Notes: generated from the sequence alone by a model not told the origin. DNA of 64,000 bases from UBA6049 sp965662345 (GCA_965662345.1 CBFIHE010000002.1:62001-126000), one strand, 5' to 3'. Positions 34,632-44,500 are shown, numbered from the stretch's first letter. A program made the numbers and translations.

Positions 34632-35013
34632 AATCTCTTCTAGCTACGGCCTTTGCGGCTTCAGGATTCCTAACGTTAGCTTGCTTTTCACTCAAACGAA
34701 CAAGTACGTCATCATATACCTCACTCAAAACCCCTGGATTAGCTTCATACCAAGCATACGACCTCTTAAATTCTTCTTTTGTTATTCCGAATTTATCAAA
34801 CAACCTGGCATACATCTTAGAGGCTTCATTCTCTGGGTCTACATTTGCGGGAAGAACCAACCCACGTTGTCTAAAAGCTTCAATCAGCTGCACTTCTTCT
34901 AGCACATCTGTCATAGTAGACTGATCCAAAACTTCTGCAGGAGGCTCTGGGTTCTCAGGAATACACCCCACTATCAAAAACACTACAAGCAGTATTGAAA
35001 AACCAAACCTCAT
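34591..35013 (-). CDS. DUF4296-type lipoprotein
   Basis: 140-aa lipoprotein with signal peptide MRFGFSILLVVFLIVGC and lipobox cysteine at 17. The mature part is helical and charged (MTDVLEEVQLIEAFRQRG, MYARLFDKFGITKEEFKRSYAWYEANPGVLSEVYDDVLVRL), the pattern of the Bacteroidota family DUF4296. Function unknown. Its ATG overlaps the dihydroorotase stop by one base (TAATG), and it is the last gene of the glycosyltransferase-pyrC operon, an association seen in other Bacteroidota. Confidence 0.82.
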   Translation of the reverse strand: MRFGFSILLVVFLIVGCIPENPEPPAEVLDQSTMTDVLEEVQLIEAFRQRGLVLPANVDPENEASKMYARLFDKFGITKEEFKRSYAWYEANPGVLSEVYDDVLVRLSEKQANVRNPEAAKAVARRDSIRALRDTLNKPQ

Positions 35014-36347
35014 TAGCGATTGAATGTGAGTCTCAAACCTTTTTTGCTTTCATCAAAGTTACCGCTGTCATAAGCTAAGTGTCCGCTAACAAAGGTTTTC
35101 TCAACTTTGGATTTGAAGGTTGTTCCTTCAAACGGTGACCATTTGCATTTATAGAGGATATTCTCTTTGGAAACCGTCCAAGGATTATCAGGGTCTACCA
35201 ATACCAAATCTGCAAAATATCCAGGTCTAATGTACCCTCTGTTCTCTATATCAAACAAATCTGCCACATTGTGCACCATCTTCTGTACGAGTTTAGGCAG
35301 TGTGATTTTTCCTTGATGAGCAAACTCTAACATAGCAGTTAATGAATGCTGAATGAGTGGCCCACCTGAAGGTGCATCCGCGTATGCGTTCTCTTTTTCT
35401 TCAAGAGTATGCGGTGCATGATCTGTGGCTATTACATCTATTCTATCGTCTAAAACAGCCTCCCAAATAGCTTCTCTGTCTGCTGCTGATTTAACTGCGG
35501 GATTCCATTTGATAAGGGTTCCCTTTTCTGCATAATCTTCATCGCAAAACCAAAGGTGATGTACGCAAGCCTCAGACGTAATTTTCTTTTCTTTTAAGGG
35601 TATATCGTTTCTAAAAAGTTCTAACTCTTCTTTGGTACTTATATGTAAGATGTGAAGTTGGGTGCTGCACTTTTGAGCCATCTCAACTGCTTTAGATGAA
35701 GAGGCATAGCAAGCCTCTCTACTCCGTATCATGGGATGAAGATTAACAGGAATATCCTTACCATATTTATAGGAGTATTTGGCCAAGTTCTCTGCAATCA
35801 TGGGGTCATCTTCACAGTGGGTTGCAATTATCACCTTGGTTTTACAGAAAAGACCTTCTAGTGCTTTTATACTATCTACTAGCATGTTCCCCGTGCTGGA
35901 GCCCATAAAAATCTTTACTCCGCAAACTTTGGAATAATCTATTGAGCGAACATCTTCTAGGTTATCATTGGTAGTACCCATGTAGAAAGAGTAATTCGCA
36001 AGCGAAATATTTGATGCTTTTTCATACTTAGATTCCAATAATTCTGGACTAACCGCACCTGGTTTGGTGTTTGGCATTTCCATATAGGTAGTAACACCAC
36101 CTGCTACTGCTGCCTTGGGCTCTGTGTAAAGGTCTCCTTTGTGAGTTAAACCTGGATCGCGAAAGTGAACCTGATCATCTATAATACCTGGTAGAAGCCA
36201 CTTGCCTGTACCGTCAATCACTCTATCGGCTTCTACATCGGCTCTGCCTTCAAACACCTGTTTGATGAGTTGGCCTTCAATGAGTACTGATCCTTCATAT
36301 ACTCTTCCTTCATTTACGATAGTTGCTCCTTGAATTAGAGTTCTCAT
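35013..36347 (-). CDS. pyrC: Dihydroorotase (PyrC, Bacteroidota type)
   Basis: Zinc amidohydrolase of 444 aa closing the dihydropyrimidine ring in UMP synthesis. Seen: GIIDDQVHFRDPGLTHKGDL, EMPNTKPG, carbamylatable Lys in GVKIFMGSSTGNML, His ligands in VIATHCEDD and LHILHISTKEEL, and the Asp in IATDHAPHT. The first His of the usual HxH metal pair is replaced by Gln (DQVHF); from memory this is normal in Bacteroidota dihydroorotases. The ATG overlaps the upstream glycosyltransferase stop in ATGA. Confidence 0.93.
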   Translation of the reverse strand: MRTLIQGATIVNEGRVYEGSVLIEGQLIKQVFEGRADVEADRVIDGTGKWLLPGIIDDQVHFRDPGLTHKGDLYTEPKAAVAGGVTTYMEMPNTKPGAVSPELLESKYEKASNISLANYSFYMGTTNDNLEDVRSIDYSKVCGVKIFMGSSTGNMLVDSIKALEGLFCKTKVIIATHCEDDPMIAENLAKYSYKYGKDIPVNLHPMIRSREACYASSSKAVEMAQKCSTQLHILHISTKEELELFRNDIPLKEKKITSEACVHHLWFCDEDYAEKGTLIKWNPAVKSAADREAIWEAVLDDRIDVIATDHAPHTLEEKENAYADAPSGGPLIQHSLTAMLEFAHQGKITLPKLVQKMVHNVADLFDIENRGYIRPGYFADLVLVDPDNPWTVSKENILYKCKWSPFEGTTFKSKVEKTFVSGHLAYDSGNFDESKKGLRLTFNR

Positions 36348-37081
36348 TTTACGCGCTTTAATGGTTTAAAAATGCTCTTAAGTTTCATCTCAAGTACCCC
36401 AAAGAACGCCTCTTTGAAAATACCCGTATTCATTTTGGAAGTTCCTTCTTGCCTATCTGTAAAAATGATGGGTACTTCCGCCAATTCAAAACCCATTTGC
36501 CAAGCAGTGAATTTCATCTCTATTTGAAAGGCATAGCCTTTAAACTTAATCTTATCTAAATTTATGTGATCCAGTACAGTACGCCTGTAACACTTAAAAC
36601 CAGCTGTTGCATCTCTAACTGGCATACCCAAAGCATTTCTAACATAAACTGATGCATAATAAGACATTAGCACCCTGCCAATAGGCCAGTTCACAACATT
36701 CACGCCTGTAACATAACGCGACCCAATAACTACATCAGCAGGCTTGTTTACCGCTTCTTCGTAGAGTCTAACAAGGTCTTCTGGGTTATGTGAAAAATCA
36801 CAATCCATCTCAAAAATAAACTCGTAATGTCTGTCTAGTGCCCATTTGAAACCAGCTATATAGGCAGTTCCCAAACCTAACTTACCAGACCTTTCCATGA
36901 GATGGAGTGAGTCTGGATAAGAGTGCTGTAGATTCTTTATGATTTCTGAAGTACCATCTGGTGAACCATCATCAATTATAAGAAGATGGAACTCAAGGGG
37001 AAGTGAGAAGACAGTGCGAATCATTCGCTCAATGTTCTCCTTCTCGTTGTATGTCGGTATAATAACTAAACGGTCTACCAC
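36344..37081 (-). CDS. Polyprenol-phosphate mannosyltransferase-like GT2 glycosyltransferase
   Basis: 245-aa family-2 glycosyltransferase resembling dolichol-phosphate mannose synthase without its membrane anchor. It shows the start VIIPTYNEKENIERMI, the nucleotide-binding IIDDGSPDGTSEII, the metal-binding EMDCDFSHNPED (DxD) and VVIGSRYVTGV, followed by TAGFKCYRR and FTDRQEGTSKMN. Expected to load a sugar onto an undecaprenyl-type carrier for protein or envelope glycosylation. The start codon is GTG. First gene of the operon with pyrC and the DUF4296 lipoprotein. Confidence 0.9.
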   Translation of the reverse strand: MVDRLVIIPTYNEKENIERMIRTVFSLPLEFHLLIIDDGSPDGTSEIIKNLQHSYPDSLHLMERSGKLGLGTAYIAGFKWALDRHYEFIFEMDCDFSHNPEDLVRLYEEAVNKPADVVIGSRYVTGVNVVNWPIGRVLMSYYASVYVRNALGMPVRDATAGFKCYRRTVLDHINLDKIKFKGYAFQIEMKFTAWQMGFELAEVPIIFTDRQEGTSKMNTGIFKEAFFGVLEMKLKSIFKPLKRVK

Positions 37082-37212
37082 TTATTTTTCAGATAGGTTG
37101 GCGAAGATACTTTAACTCCGTTAGTGTAGCCAATCAGACACAATCAAAAGCTTGTAAAAAGTGTTAACGATTCATTGATTTCAAAAAAACTGAAGTAAAA
37201 GTCAAAGCCTGC

Positions 37213-37220
37213 TACATTTG
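37213..37220 (+). promoter_or_regulatory. Bacteroidota -7 promoter box (TACATTTG)
   Basis: Exact TAnnTTTG match 25 nt before the ATG at 37245; probable promoter of the secreted nuclease-like gene that opens the seven-gene surface cluster. Confidence 0.5.
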
Positions 37221-37244
37221 CACTTCATTTTAGACAACCCTCAT

Positions 37245-38555
37245 ATGCGTTTAACATTTACTCTGTTGGTTTTTACATTATTGAACTATAATTCTTTAGC
37301 TCAGAATGAGTTTGAAATAGCTACTTTGTTCAATTACAATATTCTCAATTATCGCAATTCAACATCGCAATGTAATGGAACTACAAATAGTTCCTCAGAC
37401 AAAGAGGATGGGTTAAAAGTGCTCATTAAACATACCGACCCAGATATTATATGTCTTCAAGAAGTGGGTAATAACCCAGTAAACTTAGACCGTTTATTGA
37501 CCAATGCTCTCAATACAGATGGAGAAACTAAATATAACTACACCAACTATGCTGCAACCTCTTTTAGTGGTTTAATGAACGCTACTTTTTACAATACAGA
37601 AAAGTTTGAGCTTTATTCGCAAGACGCCATTGAAACCAACTTAGACAATTCTAACATTGTACGATTAATTGATGCAATCACCTTCTACTACAAAGACCCA
37701 GTACTAGATCAAACTTTAGACACCACCTTCCTCACCGTTTTTGTAGCACACCTGAAGGCTGGAAATTCAACATCAGATAGAAACGACAGGGCCAAAGCAA
37801 CTGCTGCATTAATGGACTATATTAACAACAACCCTACTATCGAAAACTTTATGTTAGCTGGAGATCTTAACGTCTACAGTGGTAGCACAGCAGATTTTGA
37901 CAACTTAGTTTCTTCCAATGCCCCAGACAGAAGGTTCTATGATCCTATTCAGCAGATTGGTAGTTGGAGTAATAATGCTTCCTACAGATATACGCACACC
38001 CAATCTACCAGATTAAGCCAAACAAATGGTGGTTGCTTTAGCGGTGGAGGTATGGACGATCGCTTTGATTTCGTGCTCATCTCTGAATCCATTAAAGAAG
38101 ACAATGCACGCATTGGGTACATAAACAATACATACAAAGCTTTAGGGCAAGATGGCAACCGTTTTAACCAAACCATTAATTCTCCTGTTAACACGTCTGA
38201 ACCAGCTGCTGTCATTGATGCGCTTTATGAAGTAAGTGATCACCTCCCCGTAGTGATGAGTTTTACGCTAAGCTACTCGGCTCCGTTAGGCGTTGAGAAA
38301 ATTCAAAGCACTCACGAATTTAGTGCTTACCCAGGTGTAGAAGATGAGCTTATTATACGACACAAAGGCAGCACAGATTATTCTGGCACTCTCCAACTCT
38401 TTGATGTAACAGGAAGAACTTTGATGAATACTTCTGTATCCTTTTTATTAACAGATGAAATCAAAATCCACTTACCTCAACACAAAGGCTTAATAATCAT
38501 GACCTTCACTTCTAATTCTGGAGAAAGAACCGTTATTAGAACTTACAAGAATTAA
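37245..38555 (+). CDS. Secreted endonuclease/exonuclease/phosphatase-family protein with T9SS-like C-terminal domain
   Basis: About 436 aa. Signal peptide MRLTFTLLVFTLLNYNSLAQ, then an EEP domain with FNYNILNYRN, the metal-binding Glu in DIICLQEVGNN, MLAGDLNVYSG (catalytic Asp/Asn) and a closing YEVSDHLPVVMSF (Asp-His). The last 80 residues look like a degenerate type A T9SS sorting domain (FSAYPG, LQLFDVTGRTL, ending RTVIRTYKN), so surface display or secretion is likely. Substrate could be extracellular DNA or a phosphoester. The ATG at 37245 is chosen because it starts the signal peptide. Confidence 0.85.
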   Translation: MRLTFTLLVFTLLNYNSLAQNEFEIATLFNYNILNYRNSTSQCNGTTNSSSDKEDGLKVLIKHTDPDIICLQEVGNNPVNLDRLLTNALNTDGETKYNYTNYAATSFSGLMNATFYNTEKFELYSQDAIETNLDNSNIVRLIDAITFYYKDPVLDQTLDTTFLTVFVAHLKAGNSTSDRNDRAKATAALMDYINNNPTIENFMLAGDLNVYSGSTADFDNLVSSNAPDRRFYDPIQQIGSWSNNASYRYTHTQSTRLSQTNGGCFSGGGMDDRFDFVLISESIKEDNARIGYINNTYKALGQDGNRFNQTINSPVNTSEPAAVIDALYEVSDHLPVVMSFTLSYSAPLGVEKIQSTHEFSAYPGVEDELIIRHKGSTDYSGTLQLFDVTGRTLMNTSVSFLLTDEIKIHLPQHKGLIIMTFTSNSGERTVIRTYKN

Positions 38556-38604
38556 CGTTGTCATAATGTATGCACGCACAAGGCATTGTACTTTTGCACT
38601 CCCA

Positions 38605-40761
38605 ATGAATAAAGAGGCTTTTGTAATAGTATTTTTATCTCTGATTCTTAACGAGTTAAGCTTCGGTCAGAGTTTTGTGGAACAAACAACCACTTCCTCT
38701 CGTGTGAGATTAAACGTTACCAACATTGGTACTTTTGGCAACGCGTTTAGAGGATATCGAGATGGCTCTGGAGATCAATCTTGCGAGTTTCCGGCAGGAT
38801 CTGGTGTGGAGCACATGTTTGAATCAGGTATTTGGATTGGAGGAAAAGTGAACGGTGTAACATTGGTTTCCACAACTGCTGTTGATGCCCCTCAAGGCTA
38901 TTCCACCGGCAGATCTGGATTTGAGTTCACTACAGAAACTGGAGTTTTAGATGAGCGCTCATCACTTTTTGAAAGTCCGTTTTACACAGGAAGTGCCATT
39001 TCTCACCAAGATTATGTTGCCACTTTTACAGATAAAAACATCCTAATACCAGGAACCCAAATTCCTATCCAAGGCCACAACCAACCACTTAACGTGGATG
39101 TGCGTATGGAAACCTACAATTGGAACTACACCTTTAGTGACTTTTTTGTGATTGTTAATCTTTCTATGGTAAACAATGGGCAGAATACTATTGAAGATGC
39201 ATATGCTTCGTTCTATGCTAATACCGTAATTCGCAACATAAATGTTACACCTGCTGGCCAAGGTGGAGCAGCATTCTATAACAAGGGTGGAAATGGATTC
39301 GTAGACTCCCTCTATCTAGCCTATTGTTATGATCACAGTGGCGATGTAGGAAATACCGAGTCTTACATTTCTCAAAAGGTTTTGGGAGCAGAAGATAAGT
39401 TTGGCTTCCATCACCCTGCTGTAGACTCAGCTTTTAATAAGCAAACGGGCCAATTTTATGACGATCCCATTGAGGTCACCTATAATGCTTGGCAGTTTAA
39501 TTCCACTGCAGACCCTTTATTCTTTACGCCATCTTCTGATGCACAGCGCTACATCAAACAAAACTCCGGTTTAAATGAGAATGAATGCTGGTTAGAAGAT
39601 GCTTCAACAAATCCAAATTGTGGTCAACGCTCTATCAAAGATCAGCTTGGATTGGCGGGCAACCGTTCTGATTTGATTAGTATAGGACCATTCCAAGATT
39701 TTGCGCCAGGAGATACGCTAAATGTGGTTTTCGCCATCGTATTGGCACCAAAAACAGACGATGGTCTGCCAAACTCAGACGATAATGATTTTCAAAAAAC
39801 ACAGCTCTATGCCAATGCAACTTGGGCACAAACTGCATACAATGGTGAAGATGAAAATTTCAATGGTATTCTAGACCCAGGTGAAGACGCTGATGGTGAC
39901 GGTAAAATAACACGATTCATTTTACCAACACCCCCAAATACACCTCGTACCCGCGTTGAAGCAGAAGACGGGAATATAACCATCTATTGGAGTAATAATA
40001 GCGAATCATCTATTGACCCAATTACATTGGAGCAAGACTTTGAGGGGTATGGGATATATATGTCTAAACTCGGCTTTGATGTTGTTGAAGTTCCCCCTGT
40101 TTTGGAGTTTGTGAAATTGGCTCAATACGACCTACCCGCTAATGGATATAGTTTTGAGACAGGCTTAGATTCCATACGGCTTGAGCAACCCATTTCTTTT
40201 GAAGGGGATACTAATTTGTACAATTACAAGTACACGATTAATAATGTACTCAACGGGTGGCAATATGCTATTGCTGTAACGGCATTTGATCGTGGAAATG
40301 AAGCCAGCAATTTAGAGTCACTTGAAACCGCCCCTTCTGCCAATACATTCAGAGTGTTTACAGGCACAAGGCCAGTAACAAATATGGAAGAAAACGAGCC
40401 ATTCGTTTATCCAAATCCATATTACGCAGGCGCTGCTTGGGAAGGTGTGAGCTCATTCCAAGAAGAAAGTAGAAAGCTCATGTTCGCCAACCTACCAGAA
40501 CGATGCGTGATTCGGGTATTTACAGTTGCGGGTGACCTAATAGATGAAATACCCCATGATCAAAACTATAACGGAAGAGATACCCGTTGGTATAGAACCT
40601 TCAGTGATGAAAACGACCAAAATGTTTTCAGTGGTGGTGAACACGCATGGGACTTGCTATCAGCAGAGTCTCAAATCATTGCCAGAGGAGTATATCTGTT
40701 CACCGTTGAAGACTTAGAAACAGGAGAATTATATAAAGGCAAATTTTTGGTAATTAAATAA
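38605..40761 (+). CDS. Large secreted protein with C-terminal T9SS/FlgD-like domain
   Basis: About 718 aa. Signal peptide MNKEAFVIVFLSLILNELSFGQ. No enzymatic motif recognised in the first 580 residues; an EF-hand-like Ca2+ loop occurs at DENFNGILDPGEDADGDGK. The C-terminus carries FVYPNPYYAGAAWEG, FANLPERCVIRVFTVAGDLI, HAWDLLSAESQIIARGVYLF and ends LYKGKFLVIK, a FlgD-Ig-like fold also used as a T9SS sorting domain. A -7-like box (TACTTTTG, 38589-38596) lies 8 nt before the ATG, which would give a near-leaderless mRNA. Function unknown. Confidence 0.8.
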   Translation: MNKEAFVIVFLSLILNELSFGQSFVEQTTTSSRVRLNVTNIGTFGNAFRGYRDGSGDQSCEFPAGSGVEHMFESGIWIGGKVNGVTLVSTTAVDAPQGYSTGRSGFEFTTETGVLDERSSLFESPFYTGSAISHQDYVATFTDKNILIPGTQIPIQGHNQPLNVDVRMETYNWNYTFSDFFVIVNLSMVNNGQNTIEDAYASFYANTVIRNINVTPAGQGGAAFYNKGGNGFVDSLYLAYCYDHSGDVGNTESYISQKVLGAEDKFGFHHPAVDSAFNKQTGQFYDDPIEVTYNAWQFNSTADPLFFTPSSDAQRYIKQNSGLNENECWLEDASTNPNCGQRSIKDQLGLAGNRSDLISIGPFQDFAPGDTLNVVFAIVLAPKTDDGLPNSDDNDFQKTQLYANATWAQTAYNGEDENFNGILDPGEDADGDGKITRFILPTPPNTPRTRVEAEDGNITIYWSNNSESSIDPITLEQDFEGYGIYMSKLGFDVVEVPPVLEFVKLAQYDLPANGYSFETGLDSIRLEQPISFEGDTNLYNYKYTINNVLNGWQYAIAVTAFDRGNEASNLESLETAPSANTFRVFTGTRPVTNMEENEPFVYPNPYYAGAAWEGVSSFQEESRKLMFANLPERCVIRVFTVAGDLIDEIPHDQNYNGRDTRWYRTFSDENDQNVFSGGEHAWDLLSAESQIIARGVYLFTVEDLETGELYKGKFLVIK

Positions 40762-40767
40762 ATACGT

Positions 40768-43011
40768 ATGAAAAGAGTAGTACTTTCAGTTGTACTTAGT
40801 GTAATAACCATGTTGGCAACAGCACAATACCAACAGGTTTCAATCACAGATTTGCAGTTTGTAAGTCAACAAGACTTAGCAAATTGTAACGATACTTCAC
40901 AATATTTCGGTGATACCGTAATAATTGTGGGTAAAGCCATTCACGATGGTGGTTTAACAGAATTAGCTTCAGGTTCAGTAACTGGTGGATACAGACCTGG
41001 ACTTTGGGTTGTTGATACTGCTAACAATAGTTCCATGGCACCTTTTGCTGCTGTTCAGTTACACGGTGTTTATAGTGGAAACCCAGTGAATGAGTTAGAT
41101 AATATTCTAGCTGGTTGGACGATTAAAGTAATTGGTAGTGTGAGCCGCTTTGATGGTGAAACACAATTCAACCCAATCAACAATAACATTGGATCAACTT
41201 CAAATGGAGATGCCATAGAAATCATAGGTACATCAGGTGCAGCACCTTCTGCCGCAGTTGTGAATATGGGTGATTTGAACGATCAAAACCGCGAGAACCA
41301 ATTAGAAACTGGTGAGCAATGGGAAGGTGCTTATGTTGAGATGCACAATCTTACAGTAACTGCTGTGAACTTTTTTAGTGGTGGGAGTCGTGTAAGTTTT
41401 GATGTAGCAGATGCCAACGGAAATGTAATGAACGTATCTGATCGTTTCATTGCTCAAAAGCTCCCTTCTCACGTAGCAGTTAATGCAGCTTCACCTCAAA
41501 CAACAGGTTTATTCACTGTTCCACCAGTAGGTGCTCAGTTTGATACGTTAAGAGGAATTGTAATTCATTCTCAAAACGGTTGCACAGGCGATAACGGTCG
41601 TGGTTACGAATTGAATCCATTTGATTCGAATGACTACGTATTCGGAGCAACTCCTCCAATCATCTCTAATGAAATTCGTTCACCAAAGTTCCCAACAAGC
41701 ACAGATGATGTAGACCTTACAGTTACTGTTACCGATTTTGACGGTACAGTATCATCGGTTGAGTTATTCTACGACATCAATGGTAGCGGAAACTACACAA
41801 CGGTTTCTATGAGTTTAGTAGGCGGTTCTACAGATGAGTTCACAGGTCAAATTCCTGCTCAAACAGACGGAACGATTGTGCGCTACTATGTGGAAGCAAC
41901 AGATAATGACGGTAACATGAATACCTACCCTGCTACTTCGCCTCGCCAATTCACAGTAAGAGATAATGGTCTTACAATTTATGATGTACAGTACGTATTA
42001 GATCCTAATAATGGTTCAGACAACTCTCCTTACTTAGGAGATACCGTTACTGTAACTGGTATCGTAACTGCATCTAGTAAGGTGAATGACTTAGGCTATG
42101 TGTACATCCAACAAGAAGGTGAAACCGAGTGGGCAGGGATTGCATTGGTTGGTAGTGCAGACTTAATTACGCTCTTCAGAACAGAAGAAATTGAAGTAAC
42201 AGGTGTAGTACAAGAGCAATTCGGTTTTACTCGCTTGCAAGTAATTAGCCTTACAAAAACAGGTGATTTGGGTACCATAAATCCAGTTGTAATAGATCCA
42301 TCTGATGCAACACTAAATACAGATCGTAACATGGAGAAATATGAGAGCATGTTATTGACCTTGGCTAACCCAAGCAGTACACCAATGGAAGTTGTTGACG
42401 AAGACTTAGGCTTTGGAGAATACAGCTTTGGAAATAATGTATCTGCAACAGACGTAACTAGAGTTCTAGCAGGACGTCAAGATAACAACTCATTCTCCTC
42501 TCTTTATGTATCGTTAATTACAGATACGTTCTACGTGAATAACCAAGGTGAGATTGAGGTTGATTCAATATACGTTACAGCGCAAGGAATGCAATTAGAT
42601 AGCCTTACTGGTGTATTGCATTACAGCTTCGGGAACTACAAACTGTTCCCTAGAAACAATGATGACTATGTAGGCTTGGCAGATGCCAGCGGCAACGCTT
42701 TAGTTATCGACTCTACTCCGGTAGCCTTGCCAGATACATCAACTGGCTTTGTAGAAGTTAACGGAGTTAATGTTACTATGAAGTTGTATCCTAATCCTGC
42801 TAGTAATATGGTATTCGTTGAGTTTGAAGAAAACGTTCAAGCCAATATTGTTCTAACTGATTTGGCAGGTAGAACTGTTTTTAACGGTATTACAAACGGT
42901 ACCCGTACGGGAATTGAAACAGAGAGTCTTCCAAACGGAATCTATTTAATGCGCTTATCTGCATTGAATGGAGAAATTTTGGCTACTCAAAAACTAGTGA
43001 TTAAACACTAA
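40768..43011 (+). CDS. Secreted multidomain protein with type A T9SS sorting domain
   Basis: 747-aa secreted protein, 6 bp after the previous gene. Signal peptide MKRVVLSVVLSVITMLATAQ. Two similar OB-fold-like segments occur (about 20-180, SITDLQFVSQQDLANCND, and about 400-540, TIYDVQYVLDPNNGSDNSPYLGDTVTVTGIVT) around an Ig-like region with VELFYDINGSGNYT. The C-terminal 80 residues are a canonical sorting domain: MKLYPNPASNMVFVEF, LTDLAGRTVFNG, GIYLMRL and a basic end. No catalytic motif seen; probably structural or ligand-binding at the surface. Confidence 0.85.
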   Translation: MKRVVLSVVLSVITMLATAQYQQVSITDLQFVSQQDLANCNDTSQYFGDTVIIVGKAIHDGGLTELASGSVTGGYRPGLWVVDTANNSSMAPFAAVQLHGVYSGNPVNELDNILAGWTIKVIGSVSRFDGETQFNPINNNIGSTSNGDAIEIIGTSGAAPSAAVVNMGDLNDQNRENQLETGEQWEGAYVEMHNLTVTAVNFFSGGSRVSFDVADANGNVMNVSDRFIAQKLPSHVAVNAASPQTTGLFTVPPVGAQFDTLRGIVIHSQNGCTGDNGRGYELNPFDSNDYVFGATPPIISNEIRSPKFPTSTDDVDLTVTVTDFDGTVSSVELFYDINGSGNYTTVSMSLVGGSTDEFTGQIPAQTDGTIVRYYVEATDNDGNMNTYPATSPRQFTVRDNGLTIYDVQYVLDPNNGSDNSPYLGDTVTVTGIVTASSKVNDLGYVYIQQEGETEWAGIALVGSADLITLFRTEEIEVTGVVQEQFGFTRLQVISLTKTGDLGTINPVVIDPSDATLNTDRNMEKYESMLLTLANPSSTPMEVVDEDLGFGEYSFGNNVSATDVTRVLAGRQDNNSFSSLYVSLITDTFYVNNQGEIEVDSIYVTAQGMQLDSLTGVLHYSFGNYKLFPRNNDDYVGLADASGNALVIDSTPVALPDTSTGFVEVNGVNVTMKLYPNPASNMVFVEFEENVQANIVLTDLAGRTVFNGITNGTRTGIETESLPNGIYLMRLSALNGEILATQKLVIKH

Positions 43012-43020
43012 TTCGAAATT

Positions 43021-43047
43021 TACGGGAGGGCTTGTAGCTCTCCCGTA
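43021..43047 (+). repeat. Hairpin between two surface-cluster genes
   Basis: TACGGGAG (43021-43028) pairs with CTCCCGTA (43040-43047), and inner bases extend the stem to 12-13 bp with one G-T pair and a 3-nt loop. The following TTTATTA is only weakly T-rich, so it may be a partial terminator or an mRNA-stabilising stem rather than a full stop. Confidence 0.6.
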
Positions 43048-43057
43048 TTTATTACTC

Positions 43058-44500
43058 ATGAGCATTTCACGCATACTTGGTCTAGCCTTTGGGCTATTGT
43101 TTTTTTGGTCTTGTGAACGGGAGGGCGAAGTCTTGCCCAACGGAAATCCTGAGACTAAACTGATGGTAGACGCTATTAACTTAACAGGAGACGATAGATT
43201 AAACAGTGTTGTATCATTGTCTTGGTTAGGAACAGACAAAGATGGATACATAGTGGGTTACGAAGTATCACTAGACGGAGTTGCATGGAAACCAACTACT
43301 TCTACTGACAGTACTTTCCGCTTTTCATTAGACCTAGGTTCAGATACCACAGACATAGATCTGTATGTAAGAGCAGTTGATAATGATAAAAACCGCGATG
43401 AATCCCCTGCCTACCTGCGTATACCACTAAAAAATACTCCGCCCCAAGTTAAGTTTGATGAGGAGAGCTTCCCAGAAGACTCTACAAGGCTGGTTACCAC
43501 GTTTCGCTGGAACGCTTTTGACCAAGACGGAACAGAATCAATCGTTTCAGCATTTTTAAAGGTGAATAATGGAGATTGGTTTGAAATCGATAAAAACAGA
43601 CGTCAAATATCACTTGCTCCAGTAAATGCAGCTCAAGCTGGAGAAACGGAGGCATTTGTATATTATGACAATAATTTAACACCACTCGATAGTACAATAA
43701 ACGGCTTGCGCCTAGAGGATACCAACACATTCTATCTAAAAGTAACCGATCTGGCAAATGCAGAATCTGAAATAGATACTTCACTCACTATTTTCGTTAA
43801 ATCGCAGCGTTCAGATCTGCTTGTAGTATCTGGTCAAAGCTCAACTACAGCAAATATTTATCGGGTTGCATTAGATGTTGTATACCCAGGGTATGATTTT
43901 GAAGATTTCGAAAAAGATGATGGGGTCAATCAACCTAAATTTTGGAACCCAACCTTCGATTTAATCTTGTCTTACTACGACAAATTATTCCTCTTTGGTG
44001 ATGGATCTACCTACAGAAATCCTGTAAACGGACTTCAAAATATGCTTATTGGTTTTGCTGCTCCTTCTATCCAAGACTATTCAACTCAAGGCGGAAAGAG
44101 TATCGTTGTGAACACCTTTAGTTCCAATAATGATGTATCAAACATAACTGGTGTTTTTCCATTTGATAGCCTATCTACAGCATCAGGGCAAGCAATTTTT
44201 CAAACAGACTCTACATTAGTTGCAACCTATAACCAATCTGCTTTTCCTAACATGAACCCCAATAGCATTTTATTGGGAATGGACCCCTTCTATCCTACTG
44301 CTGATGCTACGGTAATGTATACAGGTCAATTAGAGGCCTTTGGTACTTGGACTGGGCCAGATGTGATGGGGGCCGGTAGACTAAACCAGAATAACGATTT
44401 ATACCAAGTATTTTTTACCGCTCCCCTATACCAATTTGGGACTCCTACTGATCGTGAAACTTTATTCAATCAAATCTTGAACGATGAGTTTAACCATTAA
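43058..44500 (+). CDS. Lipoprotein with Ig/FN3-like domains, unknown function
   Basis: 480-aa lipoprotein. Lipobox GLLFFWSC followed by ERE. The N-terminal part has two FN3/Ig-like segments (SLSWLGTDKDGYIVGYEVSLDG; FRWNAFDQDGTESIVSAFLKVN), and the C-terminal half starts with an alpha/beta pattern (DLLVVSGQSS, FDLILSYYDKLFLFGDGS) and ends with a mixed region, not recognised. It may be an accessory lipoprotein of the TonB receptor, whose gene overlaps its end by 17 bp. The start at 43058 follows the hairpin at 43021-43047. Confidence 0.78.
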   Translation: MSISRILGLAFGLLFFWSCEREGEVLPNGNPETKLMVDAINLTGDDRLNSVVSLSWLGTDKDGYIVGYEVSLDGVAWKPTTSTDSTFRFSLDLGSDTTDIDLYVRAVDNDKNRDESPAYLRIPLKNTPPQVKFDEESFPEDSTRLVTTFRWNAFDQDGTESIVSAFLKVNNGDWFEIDKNRRQISLAPVNAAQAGETEAFVYYDNNLTPLDSTINGLRLEDTNTFYLKVTDLANAESEIDTSLTIFVKSQRSDLLVVSGQSSTTANIYRVALDVVYPGYDFEDFEKDDGVNQPKFWNPTFDLILSYYDKLFLFGDGSTYRNPVNGLQNMLIGFAAPSIQDYSTQGGKSIVVNTFSSNNDVSNITGVFPFDSLSTASGQAIFQTDSTLVATYNQSAFPNMNPNSILLGMDPFYPTADATVMYTGQLEAFGTWTGPDVMGAGRLNQNNDLYQVFFTAPLYQFGTPTDRETLFNQILNDEFNH

